DNA of 64,000 bases from Lactiplantibacillus songbeiensis (GTDB lineage Bacteria; Bacillota; Bacilli; Lactobacillales; Lactobacillaceae). The notes beneath the pieces are model-generated. The model searched no databases and was not told the origin of the DNA. It worked only from the letters and a program-made list of their open reading frames with translations. Both the position numbers and the translations under genes were made by a program. Positions within the stretch are counted from its first letter, which is position 1; the number at the start of each line of letters is the position of its first letter. Positions 32,406 through 42,447 of the stretch are shown here, piece by piece. Location: contig NZ_BJDL01000009.1 of NCBI RefSeq assembly GCF_005405125.1, positions 62,001-126,000 on the forward strand, in the 5' to 3' direction.

Positions 32406-33260
32406 TTACTTGTATTTGAGCTCTAAACGACTCATCCAGTAGCCAAGCAAGCTACCCGCAATTAACGCCACGCCACTAACTAAGTACGTGCTCAAAGTTG
32501 CCCCGGCATAAGAGATACTTTCGGCAGCGTGTGGGTTGGGCACTAAGATCAAAATCGTGCTTGCAACGACGATGCCTAAGATGAAATGATAAACGCGCGA
32601 ATGAAACCGGCGTAATAAGTAATCCATTGCTTTAGAGAACAACGCCATCGCTAAGAGACCACCTAAAGCAATCGGTAAGTAAACGCCGAGTAGGTCAAAC
32701 TGTTTAAATCCGGTCAGCATCGGCGTAAATAGCCCTAGAATCAGTAACAGGTTCGATGGACTTAAGCCAGGCACTAGCACGCCCAGCGCAATCAAGACAC
32801 CCGCAACGATGAAGCCGCCAAAGTTAGCTGGTAAGGGACCAAAAATATCGCTCATGAAGTAGAGTAGCCCACTGCTAATCAGCAGGGTACCGAAGAACCA
32901 TAAGTAATCGGTCCTATCGCGTGGTGTTTTGGCACTGGCCGTTTGCATGAGTGACGGTAACGTCCCAATAATGGCTCCCGCAAAGCCCCACAGGACAATT
33001 ACTTGAGCTTTAGCTAACAAAAATTCCAATGGCGCCGATAGCAGGGCAATCCCAACAATGCCACCCAAGCCAACCGGTACAAAATACCAGAAATCTTGCT
33101 TAAACCGTTGGCGGAAGTGCGCCATAAACCCCAGCAGCCGTTCATAGATCCCCAAAATGGCGGCCAAAACCCCGCCAGAAACCCCCGGTAAAATAAAGCC
33201 CAAGGCAATGATGACACCTTTAAAAAAGCGTTTCAGAAAATGATCGTTTTGATTAGTCAT
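32406..33260 (-). CDS. popT: DUF368 polyprenyl-phosphate translocase (PopT-like)
   Basis: 284 aa; AAGGAG before the ATG. Eight or so membrane segments with the DUF368 signature FFKGVIIALGFILPGVSGGVLAAILG. An internal repeat, VLVPGLSPSNLLLILGLF, shows the re-entrant inverted-repeat plan. DUF368 proteins were recently shown to recycle undecaprenyl phosphate across the membrane, which would feed teichoic acid and peptidoglycan synthesis and the GtrB-like/YfhO systems in this window. Convergent and nearly touching the DUF1003 gene. Confidence 0.9.
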   Translation of the reverse strand: MTNQNDHFLKRFFKGVIIALGFILPGVSGGVLAAILGIYERLLGFMAHFRQRFKQDFWYFVPVGLGGIVGIALLSAPLEFLLAKAQVIVLWGFAGAIIGTLPSLMQTASAKTPRDRTDYLWFFGTLLISSGLLYFMSDIFGPLPANFGGFIVAGVLIALGVLVPGLSPSNLLLILGLFTPMLTGFKQFDLLGVYLPIALGGLLAMALFSKAMDYLLRRFHSRVYHFILGIVVASTILILVPNPHAAESISYAGATLSTYLVSGVALIAGSLLGYWMSRLELKYK

Positions 33261-33531
33261 GGTAAACTCCTTATTAAGTCTGGCTAACGGTCAAGATTAG
33301 ATTAAACATACCAAATTTGGCCGGGACTAGCAATCAAAACCAGCTGATTTAACGCAATCCCAGCAATTATTTCTGATTAAAGTAGTGAATTAATTTGCTC
33401 ACCAAGACGTTTTAGCATAAAATAGAACAATATGAAAAAATGCTAAGAATTATAAAAGCCGGGCAAAATCGCTATCTCATAGTGTTAACGCCTTGGAAAA
33501 AAACATTGAATTAATAGAAAGTTGAGGCTAT

Positions 33532-34881
33532 ATGGAAAATCAACAACTTGCACGTAAGCTAAAACGCCGTCACGTTCAAATGATTGCCCTAGGTGGGGCG
33601 ATTGGGACTGGGCTATTCCTCGGTTCCGGGTCAGCGATTCGGCAAGCCGGGCCATCGATCTTATTAGCATACGCCATTGGGGGCTTATTCTGTTACTTAA
33701 TGATGCGGGCGTTAGGTGAATTACTGCTTTCCAACACGAAGCTCCATTCATTTTTGGAATTTATCAACCTTTACTTAGGAAAAAAGTTTGAATTTGCGAT
33801 TGGCTGGACGTATTGGCTCTGCTGGATCAGTCTGGCAATGGCCGATCTGACTGCCAGTGGGATCTATATCCGCTATTGGTTTCCTTGGATTCCACAATGG
33901 GTGACGCCACTAATTATTATTTTGATTCTACTGGTCTTTAACCTATTGTCCGTCAGTGCTTTTGGCGAACTGGAATACTGGTTCTCAATGATTAAAGTCG
34001 TGGCCATTATTGCGTTAATCGTCACCGGCGCTATCTTGATCGGTTCTTCAGCGCATGTCGGCGGTCAAACCGTTAGTGTCACCAATCTTGTGAGTCACGG
34101 CGGGTTCTTCCCGAAAGGCTTCGGCGGCTTTCTCACCTCATTCTCGCTAGTCATCTTCGCCTTTACCGGGATTGAAATGGTGGGGATTACGGCCGGAGAA
34201 GCTGAGAATCCGGAAACTGAATTACCTCGTGCCATCAACAGTTTACCGATTCGAATCTCATTCTTCTACGTTGGTGCCTTGTTTGTTATTATGTCGATCT
34301 ATCCTTGGGACCAAATTGCAACGACGCAATCGCCGTTCGTGCAAGTCTTTAGTGATATCGGGATTAAAGCGGCCGCCAGTATTATTAACTTCGTCGTCTT
34401 AACAGCGGCTTTATCAGCTTGCAATAGTGCCATCTTTAGTACCAGCCGGACACTTTTTACCTTGGCACATGGTCAAAACGCGCCGAAGTGGATGGGGAAG
34501 GTTAACCGTTATAACGTGCCCGCCCAATCATTAGTCTTTTCATCGCTGATTTTACTAGTGATCGTGGTGTTAAACTACGTGATTCCTAGCACCGTCTTTA
34601 CGTTGATTTCAAACGTAGCGACGACTAACTTCATCATCGTTTGGTGTTCGTTACTCATTTGTCACTACGTCTATAAGCGGACCGCTGATAGCAGTCAGAA
34701 TCCGTTCAAACTACCATTGTTCCCAATGTCAAACATCGCTACCTTGGTCTTCTTTATTGCAGTGACCGTAGTATTATGTTTCGATAGCGTAAATCGTTGG
34801 GCGGTAATTGGGTCAATTGTTTGGTTTGTGGTCTTACTGCTGATTGAATCCGTGATGCGCCGTAGACAGACGATCGACTAA
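33532..34881 (+). CDS. Amino-acid permease, APC superfamily (CycA-like)
   Basis: 449 aa; GAGG before the ATG. Twelve membrane segments. The N-terminal AAT-family signature is RHVQMIALGGAIGTGLFLGSG, followed by FCYLMMRALGELLL, LLSVSAFGELEYWFSMIK and the TM6-like FAFTGIEMVGITAGEAENPE. The FGELEYWFSMIK block is close to that of CycA-type D-Ala/D-Ser/Gly carriers, so import of small neutral amino acids is the best guess; broader specificity is possible. It is a single gene followed by a strong terminator. Confidence 0.9.
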   Translation: MENQQLARKLKRRHVQMIALGGAIGTGLFLGSGSAIRQAGPSILLAYAIGGLFCYLMMRALGELLLSNTKLHSFLEFINLYLGKKFEFAIGWTYWLCWISLAMADLTASGIYIRYWFPWIPQWVTPLIIILILLVFNLLSVSAFGELEYWFSMIKVVAIIALIVTGAILIGSSAHVGGQTVSVTNLVSHGGFFPKGFGGFLTSFSLVIFAFTGIEMVGITAGEAENPETELPRAINSLPIRISFFYVGALFVIMSIYPWDQIATTQSPFVQVFSDIGIKAAASIINFVVLTAALSACNSAIFSTSRTLFTLAHGQNAPKWMGKVNRYNVPAQSLVFSSLILLVIVVLNYVIPSTVFTLISNVATTNFIIVWCSLLICHYVYKRTADSSQNPFKLPLFPMSNIATLVFFIAVTVVLCFDSVNRWAVIGSIVWFVVLLLIESVMRRRQTID

Positions 34882-34900
34882 AAAACAAAAATAGCTCAGT

Positions 34901-34939
34901 AAAAAAGATGGTCAACCTCAATTAGGTGACCATCTTTTT
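34901..34939. terminator. Bidirectional intrinsic terminator
   Basis: AAAAAAGATGGTCA..CCT and AGG..TGACCATCTTTTT pair, between the permease and the reverse-strand small gene. Confidence 0.88.
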
Positions 34940-34956
34940 ACATTTAGATAGACGTT

Positions 34957-35298
34957 TTAAGTGGTCGGTGACTGTAACTGCGCCACAACTTCAGTCGTAT
35001 CCTTTAAAATCACGGCCTGATCGGTTAGCGACATGATGCGATGATGGGCAAAGATATCCGTTGTTAACGCTTGGTAGGCCGCCGTAGCCAGTATCCAACA
35101 AGTATCCGTATCATAGTCACGCGCATTCAAGAGGTCGTAGCCTTCACTTTGATCAACGTAAACTTGAAAGCCAATACCAAGTTGTGCTTGAAGGCGTTTG
35201 GCATAACGTTGAAACAAGGCACGGTTAGAGGCTTGATCCGGTGTAGGGCCAATCACACGGTCACCCAAGCGAATATCTGGGACAAGTAAGACTTTCAA
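34957..35298 (-). CDS. Hypothetical small cytosolic protein
   Basis: 113 aa from TTG 35298, eight bases after AGGAGGTG. No membrane segment or signal peptide. It opens with KVLLVPDIRLGDRVIG, beta-alpha-like, then an amphipathic helix with NRALFQRYAKRLQAQLG and WILATAAYQALTTDIFAH. I do not recognise the family. It is a single gene divergent from the BspA-like surface protein. Confidence 0.65.
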   Translation of the reverse strand: MKVLLVPDIRLGDRVIGPTPDQASNRALFQRYAKRLQAQLGIGFQVYVDQSEGYDLLNARDYDTDTCWILATAAYQALTTDIFAHHRIMSLTDQAVILKDTTEVVAQLQSPTT

Positions 35299-35529
35299 AC
35301 GGACACCTCCTATCTTTTGTTAATTTAGATTAACTGTTAAGTCTATTTTAGCTGATATCGCGGACTTTTGCAGGTTTAAAAATCGAATCTGCATTGAAAA
35401 TGGCTATCATTATTTTCAATTTGCGTGACGAAATCGACGCATTTTTAAAAGACTTATTTTATAATTAGCCGCATAGGGGGAGGCTTAACAATTTACAAAC
35501 GATTCTATTCTTAGGAGGAATATTTGCGA

Positions 35530-38500
35530 ATGTTAAAGTCTAATGATCGAAAGGTTCGTTTTAAGCTGTATAAACACGGTAAATTATGGGTGGTTACGGG
35601 AATAACTGCCTTAGTTTGGCAAGCTGGCGCCATCGTTGGGCAGGCGGATACCAACAAGTCTACTACGACGCCTGCACCAGTGACCGTTAAAGCCGCGGTT
35701 GATCAACCAGGAAAGACGGCTGTTTTAAGAACGACTGTGCCGGACAAGCAACCAGCTAAAGCACCGGAAAAACCAGTTGCAGAAGTGGTAGACAATCTAC
35801 CGACCACCAAACCAGCTGATGCGACACCAACTAAAACACCAGAGACCAATCCTGCCAAACCAGATGTACCGAACGACAAGCAACCAACCGTCGATGCTAG
35901 TCAACAAGACAAACAACCGGCTGAAACTATTAAAGTGCCAGACACACCTAAGCCAACAACACCTGACCAACCAGCCGGTAATAAACCAGATTTGGCTGAT
36001 TCCAAACCAAGCACCCCAACACCTGACCAACCAGTTAATCTTCCGACTGGAGAGGTGAGCAAGCCTGACTCACCAGCTAAAGATGATGTCAATCAGGGAA
36101 CACAAGATATTATTCCAAACAATGTTAAGGACTATGCTGATCACAATAAACCAATCAAAGCTTATACTGATACGGAAACCGATCCTCATGACCACAAAAC
36201 TAACCTAGCTGAAGGTCTCTTCGGTACTAGTGAATGGTGGATCGATGACGATAAAACGTTGCATATTGGCAAGGGCGAATTAGCCGACACCAATATTTGG
36301 GATCAAATTAAGGCAAACGAACTAAGTGAAAATCCAACTGAACCAACTCAACCTTGGGGACCTCAGACGAACGTCATTAAGACGATTAACTTTGAAGATA
36401 CCGTTGTTGCTGGCGCCGATTCTTCTGGTCTTTTTTCAAATATGCCTACTTTAACAACAATCACTGGCCTAGATAAGTTAGATACCAGTAAAATTGTCAA
36501 CATGGCGCTGATTTTTGCCCAAGATGCGGCGCTCACCACACTAGATTTATCGCATTTCACGACTGGCAATACAACTAATATGCATGGTAGCTTCAAAGGT
36601 TTAACCAACGTGACTAGTTTAGATTTATCTCACTTTGATACTAGTCATGTTACCGATATGGCCAATATGCTAGCGGCCAATATGAATCTGACTCAGTTAA
36701 ATATTTCGTCACTGGATACTAGTCAGGTAACCAATATGGAATTGATGTTTGCGATGGATATGTCGCTACCTACACTAGACATTTCAAACTTTAAGACCGC
36801 TAACGTCACCAATATGCATGGCACCTTTACCGGGATGGATGCCCTTAAAACGCTGGATTTATCACACTTAAATACTAACCAGGTCACTGATATGACTGAA
36901 ATGCTAGCCGAAGATGGTCGTTTAACCCAGCTCGATCTATCAACCTTAGATACTAGTCATGTCACCAACATGATGGGCCTATTTATGGAAGATGGTGCCT
37001 TGGAACAACTTAATTTGGCCAACTTAGATACCAGTCACGTGATTTATATGTCGCATATGTTTGACGGCTTGACCAGTCTTAAATCACTGGATGTGTCTAG
37101 TTTTAAGACCGGCAATGTGATTGACATGTTTCATATGTTTGACCAAATGGGTGAATACGCAGAAAATGGCGATGACGGACTGGTTACCGGTAACCCAATC
37201 GCGATCGACATTTCTAACTTTGATATGCGCAACCTTGACTATTTACAAGATGCTCTAAAAAACACCCCTTTGGCAATTAGGCTTGGACCGAATAACGTCC
37301 TCTTTTTAGATAAAGAATACTATAACCAACAAGATTCCGAATTAAACCACCCACAAACATCAGGTCTACAAGCCTTTCCAGTCAATACGATCTATCAAGG
37401 AAAAAAGTATACTGGCAAGTGGTTTGATACCAAAACCCATCAAGTCTATACAACAGCCGAAGTCGTTGCGCCATATACTGTTGATAATCATGGGCCAATT
37501 GCGACCTATCAACAACAAAGTAATTTTGAAGTGCAAGACAGTACCATCCGTGTCAACTCAAAATGGCAACCTAGCAACAACCTCATCAGTGCGACCGATG
37601 ACGACGGTAGTAACGTGACCTTTAATGAAGACCGTCGTCGAACGACCACGGGACCCCAATTATCAGTTTATGACCAGCCAAATACTCAGGTTCCAGGCAA
37701 CTATACCGTCGTTTATAATTTCACTGATTCAGTGGGCTTCCAGGCGATTCGCAAGTCAAAAATCATCGTCACCGGCTTAACCCTAAACGAAACTGAAAAG
37801 CGACTCAGCACCACCGCACCATGGGAACCGCTCAGCAATGTGAAGCTAGCTGTCGATGCCCAAGGAAATACCGTCACCACGACTGGCGTTACAGCGACCA
37901 TCGTCAATGATAAGGGCATCGCCGTGACTAATTTTAGGACGCCCGGTCAATACGTCGTTCACTACCAACTAACCGGCGATGACGCTAGTGTCGTTGAAAT
38001 GCCACTAACCGTGTTCAGTTTAGCTAAAGTCACACCTAAAGACATGGCCATCACCCTTGGCACCACCTGGCAAGCCAGTGATAGTTTCAGTGCTGTTGAC
38101 GAAAACGGCAAGCCTTTAACGCTAGCATCGCCAGGTGTCAACCTTGTTGGAACACCAGACACCAAGACGCCTGGTAACTATGCCATCACTTATACGTACA
38201 CAGATACGGCCAATCATGCCGTTAGCGCCACTGCCAAGGTAACGGTTGCGGGAATCTTACTCAATCAAGATCACTTACAACTGGTCACCACCGCTGATTG
38301 GCAACCTCAGACTAACCTAAAGACTGCGGTTAACGCTGACGGTCAGCTGTTGACAGCTGCTGATCTACAAATTACGGTGACAACGGCTAAGTCACGAGCT
38401 GCTACGGCATCGACCACTTTAACAAACCAGTTAACAGCGCCCGGGACCTATCTTGTACGCTATCAATTTACCGATAAATTAGGCCAACACCAAGCGACCA

Positions 38501-39108
38501 CGTTAATCACCGTCACTAGCCAAGCCATCGTCAATGCCACTGATCAAACGCTACACGTCGGTGATACCTGGCAACCACAGGCTGGTTTTGTGAGTGGTAC
38601 CAACGAGCATGGACAATCGCTTGCTTGGGCTGCAATTACGGTTACCGGACAAGTAAACACCGCACAGGCTGGGCAATACCCAGTCACATACGCGTATACT
38701 GATGCAGCCGGTAACATGACTGCTAAAACTGTGACGGTCACTGTTCTAGGAACAACTTCCGGCGGCGGAGACAATGGGAATAACGGTAACAATAATGGTG
38801 GTAATGGTAATGACGGTGGCAATGGTAGTACTGACAATGCCAACGATGGCACTAGTCCTGACACTAAACCGGAACCAACGCCAACTGAGCCGGAACAACC
38901 CACGCAATCAGAAGATGCTGGGGTGGTGACAATGCCAGCAGTACAACCAAGTCCAGCTAAAATCACACCGGTTAAACCGATATCATTAGTCTCACCAACA
39001 TTACCGCAAACCGATGAAAGCTCGACGACACCACTTTCAGTCATTGGCATCGCTGACTTAGCCTTAAGCAGTTTAATAGCGATGTTCAAATTCGCTAAGC
39101 GACCTTAA
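35530..39108 (+). CDS. LPXTG surface protein with BspA-like LRRs and Ig-like repeats
   Basis: 1192 aa from ATG 35530 (a TTG at 35524 is possible; AGGAGG precedes both). The signal peptide is the KxYKxGKxW type (FKLYKHGKLWVVTGITALVW). Residues ~35-175 are Pro/Thr/Lys-rich low complexity. Residues ~210-560 carry ~8 DUF285 leucine-rich repeats of the form LDLSHFDTSHVTDMANML. Four or five Ig-like modules of ~85 residues follow (each opening near TWQP and closing in YTYTDAAGN). Then come a Gly/Asn linker and LPQTDESS, a hydrophobic segment and FAKRP. Sortase A anchoring is expected. BspA-like LRR proteins bind host or other surface ligands. The protein at 58536 is a paralogue. Confidence 0.92.
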   Translation: MLKSNDRKVRFKLYKHGKLWVVTGITALVWQAGAIVGQADTNKSTTTPAPVTVKAAVDQPGKTAVLRTTVPDKQPAKAPEKPVAEVVDNLPTTKPADATPTKTPETNPAKPDVPNDKQPTVDASQQDKQPAETIKVPDTPKPTTPDQPAGNKPDLADSKPSTPTPDQPVNLPTGEVSKPDSPAKDDVNQGTQDIIPNNVKDYADHNKPIKAYTDTETDPHDHKTNLAEGLFGTSEWWIDDDKTLHIGKGELADTNIWDQIKANELSENPTEPTQPWGPQTNVIKTINFEDTVVAGADSSGLFSNMPTLTTITGLDKLDTSKIVNMALIFAQDAALTTLDLSHFTTGNTTNMHGSFKGLTNVTSLDLSHFDTSHVTDMANMLAANMNLTQLNISSLDTSQVTNMELMFAMDMSLPTLDISNFKTANVTNMHGTFTGMDALKTLDLSHLNTNQVTDMTEMLAEDGRLTQLDLSTLDTSHVTNMMGLFMEDGALEQLNLANLDTSHVIYMSHMFDGLTSLKSLDVSSFKTGNVIDMFHMFDQMGEYAENGDDGLVTGNPIAIDISNFDMRNLDYLQDALKNTPLAIRLGPNNVLFLDKEYYNQQDSELNHPQTSGLQAFPVNTIYQGKKYTGKWFDTKTHQVYTTAEVVAPYTVDNHGPIATYQQQSNFEVQDSTIRVNSKWQPSNNLISATDDDGSNVTFNEDRRRTTTGPQLSVYDQPNTQVPGNYTVVYNFTDSVGFQAIRKSKIIVTGLTLNETEKRLSTTAPWEPLSNVKLAVDAQGNTVTTTGVTATIVNDKGIAVTNFRTPGQYVVHYQLTGDDASVVEMPLTVFSLAKVTPKDMAITLGTTWQASDSFSAVDENGKPLTLASPGVNLVGTPDTKTPGNYAITYTYTDTANHAVSATAKVTVAGILLNQDHLQLVTTADWQPQTNLKTAVNADGQLLTAADLQITVTTAKSRAATASTTLTNQLTAPGTYLVRYQFTDKLGQHQATTLITVTSQAIVNATDQTLHVGDTWQPQAGFVSGTNEHGQSLAWAAITVTGQVNTAQAGQYPVTYAYTDAAGNMTAKTVTVTVLGTTSGGGDNGNNGNNNGGNGNDGGNGSTDNANDGTSPDTKPEPTPTEPEQPTQSEDAGVVTMPAVQPSPAKITPVKPISLVSPTLPQTDESSTTPLSVIGIADLALSSLIAMFKFAKRP

Positions 39109-39130
39109 ATACAGTGCTCGCTTAAGACAA

Positions 39131-39178
39131 AAGTAACCGCCCTGTTATCTAAGAAGTAGGTAACAGGGCGGTTACTTT
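39131..39178. terminator. Terminator after the BspA-like gene
   Basis: AAGTAACCGCCCTGTTA and TAACAGGGCGGTTACTTT pair perfectly with a 13-base loop, ~20 bases after the stop. Confidence 0.85.
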
Positions 39179-39181
39179 ATA

Positions 39182-39231
39182 TAGACAATGAAGCCGTCGT
39201 GCATTCAAATCCACGGCGGTTTCGTTGTCTA
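39182..39231 (+). repeat. 20-bp hairpin paired fully only in plus-strand RNA
   Basis: TAGACAATGAAGCCGTCGTG (39182-39201) and CACGGCGGTTTCGTTGTCTA (39212-39231) pair over 20 positions. The three non-Watson-Crick pairs are U-G, G-U and U-G if transcribed from the plus strand, and mismatches if from the minus strand. It lies just after a terminator, between convergent genes. Confidence 0.6.
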
Positions 39232-39234
39232 CTG

Positions 39235-40839
39235 CTATATCAGTTTAATCAAAACCAATCCCGCAACCCCAATCAACGCCGCATACGCTAACGCTGGTAG
39301 AATCGTCTTTCGCAAGATGGTACCTTCTTGGCCATCCAAACCAACGACTGAGCTAACTGCGACAATGTTATGCACACAGATCATGTTCCCAGCCGCAGCT
39401 CCAATCAATTGGGCGGCTAGGACGACGGGTTCACTCAAATGGGCGTTAGCCGCAATATCAGCTTGAATCTGACCGAATGTTAAGGTGGAGACCGTCGTGC
39501 TACCAGTAACAAATGAGCCTAATTCACCCAAGAACGGCGCAATGATGATCCAAATACCGGCCAAGTATTTAGCTACAAATTTGGCGATGTACATCGGCAT
39601 ACTTGGTAAATTGGCACTGTTCAAACCGGAATTAGTAAAGACCTGGACCAAAATCAAGGTGACGACTAACGCAATGGCTGTATTGCCCATCGAGGCGACG
39701 ACTTTTTTAGCAGTTGGCCAAGCCGCCTTTAACGACCGCGCTTGAATGAGCAACCCAATCAAGGCGGCTAGCGCTAGAATGGTACCTGGTGAATACAATA
39801 ATTCCCAGTCAGAATTAATCGACTCAAAGCCCATAATTTGCGTCCAAGACAGGTTCAGATGACTAGTTAACCAAAGCTTCAACGGTTGTAATACTCGAGA
39901 CGTTAACAGTAATACCACGACCAGCAGATAAGGGGACCAAGCCGTCAATAATGACATTGACCCAGCAGTCTTAGTCGGCGTTGCTGAAGCGGCTGGTTGT
40001 GCCGTCTCAGTCTGCCAAGGGGTCGTTTGTACGGTCTTCGGTAATAACCAGTGATAATGCAGACTGACGATAGCGACAATCAAAGTAACAAATGGCGCAA
40101 TGATTGACACAAATTCATAACTAATTACCATTGCGGTGATGAGAGCGACCACGCTGTACACTAAACCAATCACTAACGCCCATGGTAAGACCGCTAACCA
40201 CTGCTGCCACCGATGTTTCTTAGGTCCAAAACTCCAAACTAAGATGAAAATCAGTAGGGCCGGCATTAAAGCACCGACGAACAAATCTAGTTGGGTGACA
40301 CGCTGACCGATTAAGTTCAACAAATCAGACTTTTCAGTCACATTACTTAACCCCACCGTTAACGGCGTGCCGACCGCCCCAAACGCGGCGGGGGTTGAAT
40401 CCGCCACTAAGGCTAAAATGACAGCAGCCATTGGCGAGAAGCCTAGCGCAATTAATAAGGGGGCCGTCACCATCGCCGGTGTCCCAAAGCCAGAGACACC
40501 TTCGATTAGCCCGCCAAATAAGAAGGCGACTAACACCGTTTGTAACCGCATATCTGCGGATAAGGCCTTAAATCCTTGATTAATCCGATCAATCGCCCCA
40601 GTTGCTCGCAAGCTATTGAGCATGAGCAGGGCGCCAAACAAGATCCATAAAATCGGTAAGGACTTGTGGAGTGATTGTAAAATGGACGCACCAATCACGG
40701 CTGGCGACAGGTGCCAGAACAGCATCCCTAAGATCACGACGACGATGGCACTAATGCCCATACCACGGGTGGCGGGCAGGTTCAGGCCACCTAATAAAAC
40801 GAGCGGTAAAATAATCGCCGCTAACGCTACTAAAATCAT
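39235..40839 (-). CDS. lctP: L-lactate permease, LctP family
   Basis: 534 aa; AAGGAGG before the ATG. About 13 membrane segments. Family marks are ILWILFGALLMLNSLRATGA, FLFGGLIEGVSGFGTPAMVTAP, and ADSTPAAFGAVGTPLTVGL; the C-terminal half has FLGELGSFVTGSTTVSTLTF and AAGNMICVHNIVAVSSVVGL. LctP carriers move L-lactate (or glycolate) with protons. No lactate dehydrogenase gene is adjacent. The MFS-like gene upstream on the same strand starts close (its stop is ~23 bases from this start), so they may be one operon. Confidence 0.95.
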   Translation of the reverse strand: MILVALAAIILPLVLLGGLNLPATRGMGISAIVVVILGMLFWHLSPAVIGASILQSLHKSLPILWILFGALLMLNSLRATGAIDRINQGFKALSADMRLQTVLVAFLFGGLIEGVSGFGTPAMVTAPLLIALGFSPMAAVILALVADSTPAAFGAVGTPLTVGLSNVTEKSDLLNLIGQRVTQLDLFVGALMPALLIFILVWSFGPKKHRWQQWLAVLPWALVIGLVYSVVALITAMVISYEFVSIIAPFVTLIVAIVSLHYHWLLPKTVQTTPWQTETAQPAASATPTKTAGSMSLLTAWSPYLLVVVLLLTSRVLQPLKLWLTSHLNLSWTQIMGFESINSDWELLYSPGTILALAALIGLLIQARSLKAAWPTAKKVVASMGNTAIALVVTLILVQVFTNSGLNSANLPSMPMYIAKFVAKYLAGIWIIIAPFLGELGSFVTGSTTVSTLTFGQIQADIAANAHLSEPVVLAAQLIGAAAGNMICVHNIVAVSSVVGLDGQEGTILRKTILPALAYAALIGVAGLVLIKLI

Positions 40840-40862
40840 ACTTTAACCTCCTTGTTAACTTA

Positions 40863-42212
40863 CTATGCCGCATGTGAGTGACGTTTAAAAAATTGTTGTC
40901 CATAAATCGTGATGATTGAAATTAACAATGATAAGATGACTAGCGGCCACGTTAGCGTGTGTAAATAGGTCATCTTCAAGGCGGCATTGCTAGGATTAAA
41001 GAAAGCCATTAGCTTCAATTGATTGATGGCACTAGTGGCCACTAGTAGGCCAAAGAAACACAACTGACATAACAAGCCCCCATACGTTGAAAAACGATAC
41101 TTATTAATAATCGCTAAATCAGGATCGTTGGCTTTATCGGTATACACACTCGTATTAATCGCTGGATTTTCATAACCAACGTACAACGCAATCAGCAATA
41201 ATCCGACCAGATATAATGCCGGTATCGTGGTCAAAATGAGTAAATGGCCGACAATCAGCGCAATCTGGGCATCGCGTTTGGCAATGGCATCAACTTGATG
41301 TCCAATCAGATTAAACAGTGGGCGACCTGCTTCGAACCCTAGTAGATACATCGCAAAAGCCAAGTACATCCCGTTTTTACCCAAAATAAAGTAAGCAAAG
41401 AAACTGTTATAGAGCAAAACTAAGCTTACTAGGAAACCACGGTTCACAATGCGTAATTTATTGGCCGGCATCGCCCGCCAGTCCGCCGCTAGTTCAATAT
41501 TTAAGATCACAATTGCGAGAACCACCACGCCTAAAACATACGGCAGGGCAATCGACAAGCTGGCTTTTCGTAAGAGCGTCAATAAGCCCATCGCACCGAA
41601 TAGGATGACAAATAGCACAATGCGCCATAATTTGAGTGGCGCCCGCTTGGTTGGTGCTTGTTGATCGTAGAAGGCCAATGAGAATTGATTTAGCAACCGA
41701 CCCGCTGGTATGGCAATTAGAAATAAGATGGCTAAAATCACGAAAGCAAGCCGATACTGCAAATCAAACTTAAAATCAGCTACGAACAATAACGCTAAGG
41801 CTGCGAAGATGACCCAGTACAGGCGTTTTAGCTTAAAATCCGTACTCGTGGTCAAATGTAATTTAATCGTTAAGAAGTAGGGCCAAATGTTCGCTGACGT
41901 GTAACCTAAGCAGAGTGCCCCGGCAATTAAACAGCCAAGGCTACTAGTGACACTATAAATCACACTACCAATCACCCCTAACCACAGACACATCAGCAGG
42001 TAGGTACTCGACTTTAGATTTAAGCGCTTCGTCGAAAAAATGCTGGCTGCCCGAGCGACGTAAAAGACGACAATCGCCACGAGATAATTGACGCTGTGGG
42101 TCTGTTGATACTTAAATAGAATCAAGACATACGGTAAGACGATGCCAATATTGGCTAAAAAGTTCAAGGTTGCAATTGACACATCTAAAAATGAAGTTCG
42201 TAATTTTCCCAA
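40863..42212 (-). CDS. MFS-like multi-pass membrane protein
   Basis: 449 aa from TTG 42212; an in-frame TGA lies three codons upstream, so this is the first possible start, and the ribosome site is weak. About 12 membrane segments with a central charged loop (LAFYDQQAPTKRAPLKLW). The arrangement resembles MFS carriers but lacks a clear GxxxDRxGRR loop. I cannot assign a substrate. It lies just upstream of the lactate permease on the same strand and may share its transcript. Confidence 0.7.
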   Translation of the reverse strand: MGKLRTSFLDVSIATLNFLANIGIVLPYVLILFKYQQTHSVNYLVAIVVFYVARAASIFSTKRLNLKSSTYLLMCLWLGVIGSVIYSVTSSLGCLIAGALCLGYTSANIWPYFLTIKLHLTTSTDFKLKRLYWVIFAALALLFVADFKFDLQYRLAFVILAILFLIAIPAGRLLNQFSLAFYDQQAPTKRAPLKLWRIVLFVILFGAMGLLTLLRKASLSIALPYVLGVVVLAIVILNIELAADWRAMPANKLRIVNRGFLVSLVLLYNSFFAYFILGKNGMYLAFAMYLLGFEAGRPLFNLIGHQVDAIAKRDAQIALIVGHLLILTTIPALYLVGLLLIALYVGYENPAINTSVYTDKANDPDLAIINKYRFSTYGGLLCQLCFFGLLVATSAINQLKLMAFFNPSNAALKMTYLHTLTWPLVILSLLISIITIYGQQFFKRHSHAA

Positions 42213-42379
42213 GCTTGTTCACACACCATTCTGTAAATTTCCTAATACAAGTATAGCAATTTTCAACCGTTAAAGCTGGTCAGAGCGATTGAAAAGCAAC
42301 TACTTGGTTTGGTTAATCACTTATCACTAGAACTGATTGTTTCTATTCAGCAATCCAATTCGTTTACCTTTGTCATAAT

Positions 42380-42396
42380 TTGCTGTATATTACAGC
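42380..42396. repeat. Short perfect hairpin upstream of the tandem repeats
   Basis: TGCTGTA-TAT-TACAGCA is a perfect palindromic hairpin with a 3-base loop, in the gene-free stretch 42213-42650. It may be an operator for the MFS-like gene. Confidence 0.5.
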
Positions 42397-42447
42397 ATAG
42401 TAGGTAAGCAGAAACGATTGCCTCTGGTTGGTCAGGCAACCTAAAAA

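Noticed and set aside
38544-39089. 181-codon reverse frame over the BspA-like C-terminus
   Set aside because: It mirrors the Gly/Asn and Pro/Thr linker repeats; no start site.
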